From positions 2,976,001-3,040,000 of the forward strand of contig NZ_JAUSYB010000001.1 in NCBI RefSeq assembly GCF_030816505.1: DNA of 64,000 nt. The letters are read 5' to 3'. The position numbers and the translations under genes are program-made. The notes below the pieces were generated by a model. It saw only the letters and a program-made list of their open reading frames with translations. It did not search any database and had not been told where the DNA came from. The DNA is from Microbacterium sp. W4I20. Lineage in GTDB: Bacteria; Actinomycetota; Actinomycetes; Actinomycetales; Microbacteriaceae. Within the stretch, counting starts at the first letter, position 1. Every line of letters begins with the position of its first letter. Positions 43,595-51,475 of the stretch are shown here, in pieces.

Positions 43595-44454
43595 GCGTCC
43601 TGCCAAGGGCGGGCGTTCGCGTCGACGACCTCGGCGAGAGCGGCGAGGCGGTCGACCGAACGGGCACGCAGCTCGCCACGCACGTCATCCGCACCCACGA
43701 CGTCGCTCCACAGTGCGCGGCCGGCGAGGAAGCCGCTGGCCCCCTCGAGGCACGCCGCGCGCACGGCATCCGCGAATCGATCGCGTTCGACGCCCTGCGA
43801 CAGCACCACCCACGGACCGGTCATGCACTCGTTCAGTGCCGCGCTCGCCGCACGCTGCTCGGCCTCGGTGCCCGCGCCGGTCATCGGCACCTGCGCCTTG
43901 TACAGGTCGGGATGCAGCGCTGCGAGCTCGCGGGCGGCCTCGCGGATCGCGGCATCCAGCTCGAAGTCGGTCTCGCCGGGGGCGGCGCGCACCACGGGCT
44001 CGAGCACCGACAGCACGCCGCGCTCGCGGGCGGCCTCGATGAAGCGCGCCGCCAGGGCCACCCGGTCTTCGCGTCGCTCGTCGCGCCGCCAGATCACCAG
44101 GAGCTTGAGGGCGTCGACCTGCTCGGGCAGGTCGGCGAGGGCGGCGAGATCGAGGTCGGTGTCCTCCACCGGGCCGCCGTCGGCTTGGTCGAGCGCATCG
44201 ACGGCCAGGATGAGTCCGGTCGACTCCGGCACCGCGGCGCGGACCCGGTCGAACCCGAACTGCCGGTCGGCGAGGAAGCCGGAGGCGTGCGCGGCGAGCT
44301 CCTCGGCGACAGCGACCTTGAAGTCGATCAGCACCTCGTCGACCGGGCGACCCTGCCCCGCCGTGTCGAACATGTGCCGGAGGCTCTCGCGCTGGTCCAT
44401 GGCGACCATGGCGAAGGTTCCGGACGGGCGGGCGATGGCATCGAGCGTGGTCAT
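43591..44454 (-). CDS. Class I aldolase of the YihT/LacD type
   Basis: A 287-residue TIM-barrel aldolase. The N-terminal SGTFAMVAMDQRESLRHMF, ALKLLVIWRRDE, DLYKAQVP (Schiff-base Lys186) and ASGFLAGRALWSDVVG (anion-binding Arg246) resemble, from memory, the sulfofructose-phosphate aldolase YihT of E. coli more closely than tagatose-bisphosphate aldolase LacD. The reaction should split a ketose phosphate into dihydroxyacetone phosphate and an aldehyde. It is coupled to the FGGY kinase gene. YihS-type isomerase and PfkB-type kinase genes are absent, so sulfoquinovose use cannot be concluded. Confidence 0.8.
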   Translation of the reverse strand: MTTLDAIARPSGTFAMVAMDQRESLRHMFDTAGQGRPVDEVLIDFKVAVAEELAAHASGFLADRQFGFDRVRAAVPESTGLILAVDALDQADGGPVEDTDLDLAALADLPEQVDALKLLVIWRRDERREDRVALAARFIEAARERGVLSVLEPVVRAAPGETDFELDAAIREAARELAALHPDLYKAQVPMTGAGTEAEQRAASAALNECMTGPWVVLSQGVERDRFADAVRAACLEGASGFLAGRALWSDVVGADDVRGELRARSVDRLAALAEVVDANARPWQDA

Positions 44455-45884
44455 GATTCTCCTCGTGAAGGGATGGTTGCGGGGTCGCCGGCTGCGGACC
44501 CGACGGCTGCGAGGAACCGTCGGTAGGCGTCGTCGAGAGCGGGGTCGTCGATGGGGGTCGCTTCTGCGGTGGGCAGGACCGAGGTCTCGGCTGCGGCAAC
44601 CTCGCTGCGGACCGCCGCGAGAAGGGCGGCGCCGGCGGCGACCGGTTCGTCGGCCGCGCAGACCATGGTCGGCACACCGGATGCTGCGGCGAGGGGCGCC
44701 CACACCGGCACGCGGCGCGCGATCGAGCCGAGCAGCGTCAGCGCGGTGGTCGGCGACCCGGCGAGTCGGTCCGCGGTCTCCCGCATCCACCGCGCGTGCG
44801 CGACGAGCGATTGCAGCAGGCCGCGAGCCCGCTCATCGGCATCGCCCTCACCGACGATCTGGACCGCGGCGCCGGGATGCGGCGCCGGGCACTGGCGCCC
44901 GGAGAGATACGGCAGCACCGTCATCGCCGAGGTCGTCCACGAACCGGCGGTCAGCGCGGCAAGGCGCTCCCGCATCCGATCGTCGGGGAACTGCGCCTCC
45001 CACCAGGCCAGCATCGCGCCGCCGGCCGGGCTCCCGCCGAGGATCGTCGTGGCCGATCCGTCGACCGTGCGTCCGACCGAGAAGCCTTCGGCGACGGCAC
45101 GGGCGATGTCGACGGCATCCGCGATCCGCACGATCGCCTCGGAGGTGCCGAGGGAATCGGCGGTGTCGCCCGGGCGGCGTGCTCCCGCGGCCCAGGCCCC
45201 GACGGCGTGATCGTGTCCGGCGATGTGCACGGGGATGCCCATCTCGAGGCCGAACGCAGCGGCAGACGAGGCCGTCGCGCCGACCGGGTCGCCGGGGGCA
45301 CGCAGCGCGGGGAATACCTGCTCGGCAAGCCCGATGCCCGTGATCAGGCCGGTGTTCCAGGCGTCGCCGCGTCCCGCGAGCATGCTGCGGGCGGCGAGCG
45401 TGTGGTCGGTGGCGCGGATGCCGGTCAGCGCGTGCGCGACGAGGTCGGCCACGCCGGCCCAGTGCCGCATCGCAGCGTGAATCTCCGGCTGCTCGACCCG
45501 GAGCGCGGCCAGCGCGACGGCGGCCGGCTTCGTCGTGGCGGGGATGCCGGTGGCCGCGGGCAGGTCGGGGTGCAGGGCGAGGAGTGCGTCGAGGTGCGTG
45601 CGATCGACGCGGCGGTCCCAGCGCAGCAGCGGTGTCAGCGCCCGGCCGTCGGAATCCAGCGCGGCTCCGCTCTCGGCCATCGAGGCGATGCCGACGGCGG
45701 CGATGGGGCCGGATGCCGCGGCGGCGCACTCGCGTGAGACGGCGGCGGCCGTGGCGATGAGGTCCGGCACGGTCGACGGCGTGGGTCGACGCGCGACGTG
45801 CACGACCGACACACCATCGGTCACGTCGACGAGGGCTGCCTTCGTCGTCGTGCTGCCGATGTCCAATCCCAGGACGAGTGTCAC
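44451..45884 (-). CDS. FGGY-family carbohydrate kinase
   Basis: A 477-residue sugar or polyol kinase. LGLDIGSTTTKAALVD at the N-terminus is the first phosphate loop, IAGHDHAVGAWAAGA is the conserved mid-protein motif, and LTLLGSIARRVPVWAPLAAA plus EPVAAGAALLAA form the C-terminal FGGY domain. It phosphorylates a ketose or alditol that the adjacent aldolase can cleave. The GTG at 45884 is chosen. An ATG six codons upstream lies inside the DeoR-type palindrome. It is the first gene of a four-gene operon divergent from the DeoR regulator. Confidence 0.88.
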   Translation of the reverse strand: MTLVLGLDIGSTTTKAALVDVTDGVSVVHVARRPTPSTVPDLIATAAAVSRECAAAASGPIAAVGIASMAESGAALDSDGRALTPLLRWDRRVDRTHLDALLALHPDLPAATGIPATTKPAAVALAALRVEQPEIHAAMRHWAGVADLVAHALTGIRATDHTLAARSMLAGRGDAWNTGLITGIGLAEQVFPALRAPGDPVGATASSAAAFGLEMGIPVHIAGHDHAVGAWAAGARRPGDTADSLGTSEAIVRIADAVDIARAVAEGFSVGRTVDGSATTILGGSPAGGAMLAWWEAQFPDDRMRERLAALTAGSWTTSAMTVLPYLSGRQCPAPHPGAAVQIVGEGDADERARGLLQSLVAHARWMRETADRLAGSPTTALTLLGSIARRVPVWAPLAAASGVPTMVCAADEPVAAGAALLAAVRSEVAAAETSVLPTAEATPIDDPALDDAYRRFLAAVGSAAGDPATIPSRGES

Positions 45885-45899
45885 TCGCCAAGTTTGTGA

Positions 45900-45917
45900 C
45901 ATTTTGAACAGAAAATG
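45900..45917. promoter_or_regulatory. Putative DeoR operator between divergent operons
   Basis: CATTTTGAACAGAAAATG is a palindrome with six-base arms CATTTT/AAAATG, an AT-rich island in GC-rich DNA, midway in the 70-bp gap between the kinase and DeoR starts. Confidence 0.6.
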
Positions 45918-45954
45918 CAAATGTGTCCGATAATCGACAGGACGGAAGGAAGCC

Positions 45955-46719
45955 ATGCGCTACACGAACGCCCCGGAACGCCGCGCACATCTCGAGCGAC
46001 GCATCACCACCGACGGGTACCTGTCATCGTTGGCGGCAGCGCACGAGCTCGGCGTCTCCGAGATGACGGTGCGCCGCGACCTGCGGATGCTCGAGGAGCA
46101 GGGGGCCGTCCGGCGCGTGGCCGGCGGCGCCACGGTCGTCTCCGGCGGCGTGCCGTTCGAAGGACGCGATGCCGTCGGTGCCGCGCAGAAGCGGGCGATC
46201 GCCGAACTCGCCGCCGTCGACGCGGCCACCGCCGAGATGGTCGCCCTCGACGCCGGCACGACGGTCGCCGCCCTGGTCCCGCTCCTGGGCCCGAGCACCG
46301 TGGTGACGCACTCGCTGCCGGTGATCGAGGCGCTGACGCGGGCGGGGTCTCCGCGCCTCGTCGCCGCGGGTGGGCACTACCAGCCCGACACCCGCAGCTT
46401 CGCGGGTCCCCTCACCGAGGAGACCCTGCGCGGGGTGCGCTGCGACGTCGCGTACCTGTCGGCGACCACCGTCGGTGCGGACGGGCTCTGGGGCACCAAC
46501 GCCCTCGATGCCGCGATCAAACGCGTGCTCGCGCAGCAGTCGGCCCGGGTCGTGCTCCTCGCCGATGCCGGCAAGCTGTCCGGCGGGCACCCCGGCAGTG
46601 CCGCGGTGCGCATCGCCGGCCTCGACATCATCGACGTGCTCATCACCGACGGTCGCGCCGACGCCGAGGCGCTCGGCCCCTTCGAGGCCGCCGGCATCGA
46701 GGTCAGGATCGCCGGATGA
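45955..46719 (+). CDS. DeoR-family transcriptional regulator
   Basis: A 254-residue repressor of sugar metabolism. The winged helix (DGYLSSLAAAHELGVSEMTV then RRDLRMLEEQG) is at about residues 20-50. The C-terminal sugar-phosphate sensor has VALDAGTTVAAL and LLADAGKL, the DeoR ligand-site motifs. GGAAGGA precedes the ATG. It is the first gene of a DeoR-DUF1537-class II aldolase operon, divergent from the kinase/aldolase operon, and should control both through the CATTTT palindrome. Confidence 0.9.
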   Translation: MRYTNAPERRAHLERRITTDGYLSSLAAAHELGVSEMTVRRDLRMLEEQGAVRRVAGGATVVSGGVPFEGRDAVGAAQKRAIAELAAVDAATAEMVALDAGTTVAALVPLLGPSTVVTHSLPVIEALTRAGSPRLVAAGGHYQPDTRSFAGPLTEETLRGVRCDVAYLSATTVGADGLWGTNALDAAIKRVLAQQSARVVLLADAGKLSGGHPGSAAVRIAGLDIIDVLITDGRADAEALGPFEAAGIEVRIAG

Positions 46720-48008
46720 CGCTCGAGCTCGGTGTGATCGCCGACGACATCACCGGCGCGTGCGATGTCGCCGCGGGCGTGAGCGCAGCGGGTCTGGACG
46801 CGGAGGTGCGGATCGGCGTGCCGTCCGCCGGCTCGCGAACGGATGCCGCGTGCGTGATCGTGGCGCTGAAATCGCGCACCGCGCCGGTCGACCAAGCGGT
46901 ACGCGAGAGCGTCGCCGCCGCCCGTGTGCTCCGCGACGGGGGCGCCCGCCTGATCTATCAGAAGTACTGCTCGACCTTCGATTCGACGGATGCCGGCAAC
47001 ATCGGTCCCGTCGCCGACGCGCTGCTCGCCGAGCTGTCGGCGGATGCCGTCTCGGTCGGCACCCCGGCCACCCCGGCCGCCGGTCGCACGATGCACCGGG
47101 GCCACCTGTTCGTCGGGGACCGGCTGCTGTCGGAATCGTCGCTCGCGCAGCATCCGCTCACCCCGATGACCGACCCTGACCTCGTGCGCGTGCTCGGGCG
47201 GCAGACGCCGCATCGCGTCGGCTCGGTGCCGATCGACACCGTGCACGATGGTGCGGGCGCGATCGGCGCGCGGATCGACGAGCTGCGCGCGGACGGTGTG
47301 CGGCATGTGCTGCTCGATGCCGTGGACGACAGCGACCTGGATGCCGCGGCCGAGGCGCTCGCCGCATCCGACGCCGTGCTGCTCGGGGGTGCGGCGGGTC
47401 TGGCCGTGGCGTTCGCCCGGAGGCTCGGCGGGGGCAGCCCGCTCGCTGTCCCGGGGCCGCCGGAGGGCCGGACGCTCATCGTCTCCGGCAGCGCCTCCGA
47501 GCGCACGCGCAGCCAGGTCGCCGCACACACGGGGCCGCTGTTCGCCCTCGACGTCGAGGCGCTCGCCGCCGGTACCGACGCGGTGGTCGAGCAGGCGCTG
47601 GAGTTCGTGCGCGCAGCATCCGGCGTTCCGCTCGTCTCGGCCACCGTCGATCCGGCCGAGGTGCGGCGGGTTCAGGAGCGCTGGGGCGTCGAGCGCTCGG
47701 CGGCCCTGGTCGAAGACGCGCTGTCGCGGATCGCCGCGCTCGCCGTGGAACGTCTCGGGGTCCGGCGCATCCTGGTGGCCGGAGGTGAGACCTCGGGAGC
47801 CGTCGCCGCGGCTCTGGGGGTGTCCACACTGCGCGTGCGCCGCGTCGTCGCGCCGGGCGTGGCCTGGACCACGGCGACGGATGCCGCCGGCCGCGAACTG
47901 GACCTGTGCTTCAAGTCGGGCAACTTCGGCGGCGAACGCCTGTTCGTCGATGCCTGGACTGAGGATGCCCGGACAGAGGATGCCTGGCCAGAGGAGGAGA
48001 TGTCGTGA
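46716..48008 (+). CDS. DUF1537 four-carbon acid-sugar kinase (OtnK/DtnK-like)
   Basis: A 430-residue kinase of the DUF1537 family. The N-terminal substrate domain starts GVIADDITGACDVAAGVSAAG and has YQKYCSTFDSTDAGNIG. The C-terminal ATP domain has LIVSGSASERTRSQ, LVAGGETSGAVAAALGV and CFKSGNFGGERLF. Characterised members phosphorylate 3-oxo-tetronates, D-threonate or D-erythronate. Next to a class II aldolase-like decarboxylase, an OtnK-type role on 3-oxo-tetronate is the best guess. The ATG overlaps the DeoR stop by 4 bp. The tail carries a 15-bp triple repeat. Confidence 0.88.
   Translation: MTLELGVIADDITGACDVAAGVSAAGLDAEVRIGVPSAGSRTDAACVIVALKSRTAPVDQAVRESVAAARVLRDGGARLIYQKYCSTFDSTDAGNIGPVADALLAELSADAVSVGTPATPAAGRTMHRGHLFVGDRLLSESSLAQHPLTPMTDPDLVRVLGRQTPHRVGSVPIDTVHDGAGAIGARIDELRADGVRHVLLDAVDDSDLDAAAEALAASDAVLLGGAAGLAVAFARRLGGGSPLAVPGPPEGRTLIVSGSASERTRSQVAAHTGPLFALDVEALAAGTDAVVEQALEFVRAASGVPLVSATVDPAEVRRVQERWGVERSAALVEDALSRIAALAVERLGVRRILVAGGETSGAVAAALGVSTLRVRRVVAPGVAWTTATDAAGRELDLCFKSGNFGGERLFVDAWTEDARTEDAWPEEEMS
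47949..47993 (+). repeat. 15-bp x3 in-frame tandem repeat in the DUF1537 gene tail
   Basis: Three diverged copies of GATGCCTGGACTGAG encode DAWTE, DARTE and DAWPE just before the stop. Confidence 0.85.
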
Positions 48009-48601
48009 CTGCCGAAGACCTCGTGGCCGCCTGCCGGGCCGTCGCCGCCGCCGGGCTCTCGCCGGGCAGCTCGGGCAATGCGAGTGTGCGCGTCGGCGAC
48101 CGCATCCTCATCACGCCGACCGGATCGTCGCTGCGACGAGTGACGCCCGAGCAGATCTCCGTGCTCGCGGCCGACGGCACCCACCTCGAGGGGCCCGCGC
48201 CGACGAAGGAGTGGGCGATGCACCTCGCGGCCTACCGCGCGCGTCCCGACGCTCAGGCCGTCATCCACCTGCACTCCCGCGCCGCGACCGCGGTGTCGTG
48301 CCTCGCTTCATCCGGTGACGATCCGCTCCCCGCCTACACGCCGTACCGGGTGCGGATGCTGGGGCGCGTCGAGCTCGTGAACTACGCCGCGCCGGGGTCC
48401 GACGCCCTCGCCGCCGGGGTCGAGGCTGCGGCATCCCGCAACCACTGCCTGCTGCTCGCGAACCACGGCAGTGTCGTGTGCGCCCCGGATCTCACCCGCG
48501 CGATCGACCTGTGCGAGGAGCTCGAGGCCGCGGCAGAACTCACGCTCGCCCTGCACGGCCGCGAAGCCCGCACTCTCGATCCCGCGACCGCCTGGGGGTA
48601 G
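48005..48601 (+). CDS. Class II aldolase / OtnC-like sugar-phosphate decarboxylase
   Basis: A 198-residue zinc-dependent class II aldolase-fold protein (AraD/FucA). SPGSSGNASVRVGDRILITP is the phosphate loop, IHLHSRAATA gives two zinc-binding His, and LLLANHGSVV the third. With the DUF1537 kinase it fits OtnC, which decarboxylates 3-oxo-tetronate 4-phosphate to dihydroxyacetone phosphate, but a true aldolase on a fuculose-like phosphate is also possible. Its GTG start overlaps the kinase stop. Confidence 0.87.
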   Translation: MTAEDLVAACRAVAAAGLSPGSSGNASVRVGDRILITPTGSSLRRVTPEQISVLAADGTHLEGPAPTKEWAMHLAAYRARPDAQAVIHLHSRAATAVSCLASSGDDPLPAYTPYRVRMLGRVELVNYAAPGSDALAAGVEAAASRNHCLLLANHGSVVCAPDLTRAIDLCEELEAAAELTLALHGREARTLDPATAWG

Positions 48602-48602
48602 G

Positions 48603-48620
48603 TGTATCAGAAGTGATACA
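48603..48620. promoter_or_regulatory. Palindromic operator upstream of the XRE gene
   Basis: TGTATCAGAAGTGATACA has perfect 7-bp arms. It starts one base after the class II aldolase stop and ends 40 nt before the XRE start, overlapping a possible -10 TACAGT (48617-48622). Autoregulation is likely. Confidence 0.65.
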
Positions 48621-48660
48621 GTCCCCTGGCCGCGCTGCTGATCTGAACGAAGGAGCGATC

Positions 48661-49113
48661 GTGCCCTTGCGATTCCGGAACATCGACGCGACCCCTGACG
48701 ACCCCGTTCGAGAGTGGGGTTTCGAGGGGATGCTGGCCGCGATCGATCGCGGATACGCCACCGACTGGCGCAAGCTCATCGCAGCCGTGCTGTCCGAGCC
48801 CGAGCTGCGCCCGGTGTTCGAAGAGGCCCGGGAGGCCGCGGAATCCCGGTCCACCGTCGCTCTGTTGGATGCCGTGCTCGAACGAGCGGAGCGGAGCCCG
48901 TCGGAACAGGCGCTGGCTCGGTTGCGCAGCGCGTATCGCGGAACCCGCATGACCCAGGCCGAGCTCGCCCGCCGGCTCGGCACGTCTCGCACGCGGCTGA
49001 ACTCGTACCTGACCGGCAAGGTCACACCGGCCATGGACGTGCTCGTCGCGGTCGAGCAGATCGCCGAGCGGCACCGAGCGCCTGCGCGCGCACACAACCT
49101 CGTTCTCGACTGA
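48661..49113 (+). CDS. XRE-family HTH regulator, antitoxin-like
   Basis: A 150-residue DNA-binding protein. The N-terminal ~65 residues (WGFEGMLAAIDRGYATDWRK) are an unassigned domain. The helix-turn-helix MTQAELARRLGTSRTRLNSY is at about residues 97-116, followed by GKVTPAMDVLVAVEQI. The GTG at 48661 has AGGAG 5 nt upstream. The layout resembles HTH antitoxins, but the genes on both sides are metabolic, so no toxin partner is visible. The palindrome at 48603 is its probable site. Confidence 0.75.
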   Translation: MPLRFRNIDATPDDPVREWGFEGMLAAIDRGYATDWRKLIAAVLSEPELRPVFEEAREAAESRSTVALLDAVLERAERSPSEQALARLRSAYRGTRMTQAELARRLGTSRTRLNSYLTGKVTPAMDVLVAVEQIAERHRAPARAHNLVLD

Positions 49114-49221
49114 CACGGGCGCTCCCACACCCCCCAGGAGCACATCCCCGACCCTGCGCGCAAGGTGGGTGGACAACTTCTCCCGCCGTCCTAGCATCTC
49201 CGCGGGATCACGTTCCGTCGG

Positions 49222-49251
49222 TTGCGGGAAGGGGAACGCGACCCGTATAGT
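49222..49251 (+). promoter_or_regulatory. Promoter of the ABC permease operon
   Basis: TTGCGG (49222-49227), 18 nt and TATAGT (49246-49251) form a good vegetative promoter, followed 8 nt later by operator D. The 230-bp gap before the permease gene holds nothing else I recognise. Confidence 0.65.
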
Positions 49252-49259
49252 CACAGCCA

Positions 49260-49277
49260 TGTGGTAACGATGCCACA
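49260..49277. promoter_or_regulatory. LacI-family operator D (ABC permeases)
   Basis: TGTGGTAACGATGCCACA, a near-perfect palindrome with TGTGG/CCACA arms, lies at the expected transcription start. It belongs to the same family as the sites at 22609, 30898, 36335 and 51401. Confidence 0.75.
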
Positions 49278-49343
49278 GGTCGACGGGAGAAGCGACATGA
49301 GACACACGGACCGCTGGGCCCCCTCCGGAATCGAGGGGGAGAG

Positions 49344-50342
49344 ATGAGCCTCGGTTCGGATTCGGAGACTCGCACCATGAGTCTCGCGAAAGACGAAGGC
49401 GCTCGTCCGAAGCGACGTCGCAGGGAGCGCGCGCCGAAGGTCAAGCAGCACTACAACAAGCGCGAGGCGATCGCCGGCTACCTCTTCATCTCGCCCTGGA
49501 TCATCGGGTTCCTGATCTTCACCGCCGGCGCGATGGTCTACAGCCTGTACATCTCGTTCAGCAACTACAACCTCGCGACCAACACCGCCCGTCCGGTCGG
49601 CATCGACAACTACGCCCGCCTCTTCGAGGACCCGCGCGTCGGCGTCTCGCTCGCGAACACGCTCTTCTACGTCGTGATGGCCGTCCCGCTCGAGATCGCC
49701 TTCGCGCTTCTCCTCGCGATGCTGCTCAACCGTGTCGGCCGCGGCGCCGGCTTCTTCCGCGTGCTCTACTACCTGCCCAAGATGACGCCGGCGGTGGCGA
49801 CCGCGGCGATCTTCTTCCTGCTGCTCAACGGCAACTCGGGCGCGATCAACGCGTTCCTCCGGGTCTTCGGCATCCAGGGTCCGCAGTGGCTCGTCGATCC
49901 GGACTGGGTCAAGCCCAGCATCGTGATCATGACGCTGTGGGGGGTCGCCGGCACCATGGTGATCTTCCTCGCAGCGCTGAAGAACGTGCCGGTCGAGCTG
50001 TACGAGGTGGCCTCGCTCGACGGGGCCGGGCCCATCCGCAAGTTCTTCTCGATCACGCTCCCGATGATCTCGGGCGCGATGTTCTTCAACGTCATCGTGC
50101 TGTCGATCGCGGCCTTCCAGATCTTCGACCAGGCGTACCTGCTGTTCTGGCGAGATCAGAGCAACTCTTCGCCGGAGGCGTCGCTCTTCTACGCCATCTA
50201 CCTGTTCCAGCAGGCCTTCCGTCAGTTCAACTTCGGCTTCGCCGCGGCCATGGCCTGGCTGCTCTTCGTGATCATCATGCTCATCACGGTGATCCAGGTG
50301 AAGTTCGGCAACCGATTCGTCTACTACGAGGGAGACCGTTGA
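49344..50342 (+). CDS. ABC sugar permease (MalF-like)
   Basis: A 332-residue permease with a basic, charged N-terminal tail of about 40 residues and then six membrane segments (first: AIAGYLFISPWIIGFLIF). The EAA loop is ELYEVASLDGAGPIRKFFSI. GGGGAG precedes the ATG. It pairs with the next permease and the binding protein at 51476. No ATPase is encoded nearby. Operator D places it in the LacI regulon, so it probably imports the oligosaccharide cut by the GH36- and GH38-type enzymes. Confidence 0.9.
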   Translation: MSLGSDSETRTMSLAKDEGARPKRRRRERAPKVKQHYNKREAIAGYLFISPWIIGFLIFTAGAMVYSLYISFSNYNLATNTARPVGIDNYARLFEDPRVGVSLANTLFYVVMAVPLEIAFALLLAMLLNRVGRGAGFFRVLYYLPKMTPAVATAAIFFLLLNGNSGAINAFLRVFGIQGPQWLVDPDWVKPSIVIMTLWGVAGTMVIFLAALKNVPVELYEVASLDGAGPIRKFFSITLPMISGAMFFNVIVLSIAAFQIFDQAYLLFWRDQSNSSPEASLFYAIYLFQQAFRQFNFGFAAAMAWLLFVIIMLITVIQVKFGNRFVYYEGDR

Positions 50343-51295
50343 TGTCGTCTTCACTGCGGCAAGTGCCTCCCGCTGCGATCCCGGGGAACGAGTCCGAGAC
50401 GGTCGCCGTCACCGTGCCCAAGCGCTCGCGCTGGCGACGGGCCGTGGCGCGGCCGAAGACCCTCGTCGGCAAGATCGTCCTCGCGATCATCCTGATCGGC
50501 TTCGGACTGCTGTTCCTCTACCCGTTCGTCTGGCTGGTGGCCGCGAGCCTCAAGCCGCGCGGCGAGGTCTTCGACAACCTGCTGATCCCGAAGACCTTCA
50601 TGCCGGAGAACTACGTCGAGGTGTGGAACCAGCTGCCACTGCTGAGCTGGGTGTGGAACAGCGTCGCGATCGCGCTGCTCGCCGCCGGGACCGTGGCGAT
50701 CACCAGCTCGATCGTCGCGTTCGGCTTCGCGTACTTCAAGTTCCCCGGCCGCGGGCTGCTCTTCGGCCTGGTGCTCGGCACGATGATGCTGCCCGGCGCG
50801 GTCACCATGATCCCGATCTACCTGATCTGGAAGGAGACCGGGATGCTGGGCACGTGGGTGCCGCTGTGGGGCATGAACCTCTTCGGGTCGGCGTTCTACA
50901 TCTTCCTGCAGCGGCAGTTCTTCCTCGGGCTGCCGAAAGAGCTGTTCGAGGCCGCCCGACTCGACGGGGCCAGCTACTGGGGACTCTTCTGGCGCATCGC
51001 CATGCCGCTCTCCATCCCGTCGTTCATCATCGTCTTCCTGTTCGAGTTCCAGGCGAGTTGGAACAACCTGCAGTCCGCGCTGATCTACCTCAACGCCGGG
51101 TCGGTCGAGGACTTCACCGCCCCGCTCGGCATCGCCTACGCGATGACGAAGTACAGCCCGACCGCGGGAGGCCAGGGCGACTATCAGTACGTCATGGTGG
51201 CGTCGCTGATCGTGACGATCCCGATGCTGATCATGTTCGCCTTCGGTCAGCGCTACTTCATCGAGGGTGTCGCCACGCAGGGTCGGAAGGGATGA
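50342..51295 (+). CDS. ABC sugar permease (MalG-like)
   Basis: A 317-residue permease with a 40-residue basic N-terminal tail, six segments, SLKPRGEVFDN after the first segment and the EAA loop ELFEAARLDGASYWGLFWRI. Its ATG overlaps the previous stop by one base. The binding-protein gene follows after 180 bp with its own promoter, which is unusual because binding proteins normally come first. Confidence 0.9.
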   Translation: MSSSLRQVPPAAIPGNESETVAVTVPKRSRWRRAVARPKTLVGKIVLAIILIGFGLLFLYPFVWLVAASLKPRGEVFDNLLIPKTFMPENYVEVWNQLPLLSWVWNSVAIALLAAGTVAITSSIVAFGFAYFKFPGRGLLFGLVLGTMMLPGAVTMIPIYLIWKETGMLGTWVPLWGMNLFGSAFYIFLQRQFFLGLPKELFEAARLDGASYWGLFWRIAMPLSIPSFIIVFLFEFQASWNNLQSALIYLNAGSVEDFTAPLGIAYAMTKYSPTAGGQGDYQYVMVASLIVTIPMLIMFAFGQRYFIEGVATQGRKG

Positions 51296-51369
51296 CCTCG
51301 TGAGCCCATCGGTATGGCATCGATTCCACAGTCCAAAGGTCACAAACCAATAAACACGCGGCAGCACCA

Positions 51370-51398
51370 TTGCCCCGACGGGTTCGTTCCGTTACTTT
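51370..51398 (+). promoter_or_regulatory. Promoter of the binding-protein gene
   Basis: TTGCCC (51370-51375), 17 nt and TACTTT (51393-51398) precede operator E by 2 nt. A separate promoter would allow more binding protein than permease. Confidence 0.65.
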
Positions 51399-51400
51399 CA

Positions 51401-51418
51401 TGTGGGAAGGTTCCCACA
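51401..51418. promoter_or_regulatory. LacI-family operator E (binding protein and GH38-like gene)
   Basis: TGTGGGAAGGTTCCCACA is a palindrome with perfect 8-bp arms around the central GG, the strongest of the five sites, positioned at the transcription start. Confidence 0.8.
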
Positions 51419-51475
51419 TTCGGAACACCCGACCCGGCGGAGGCGATGGCGCCGCCCCAATCGAAAGGGAAAGAG

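Noticed and set aside
43591..44454. Complete sulfoquinovose (sulfo-EMP) pathway
   Set aside because: Only the aldolase resembles this pathway. No YihS-type isomerase, PfkB-type sulfofructose kinase, sulfolactaldehyde reductase or sulfoquinovosidase is visible.
43103..45343. 746-codon open frame on the plus strand
   Set aside because: It overlaps three clearly real minus-strand genes and has an Arg/Ser-rich shadow composition.
48603..49113. Toxin-antitoxin pair
   Set aside because: Only an antitoxin-like HTH gene is present; both neighbours are metabolic or transport genes.
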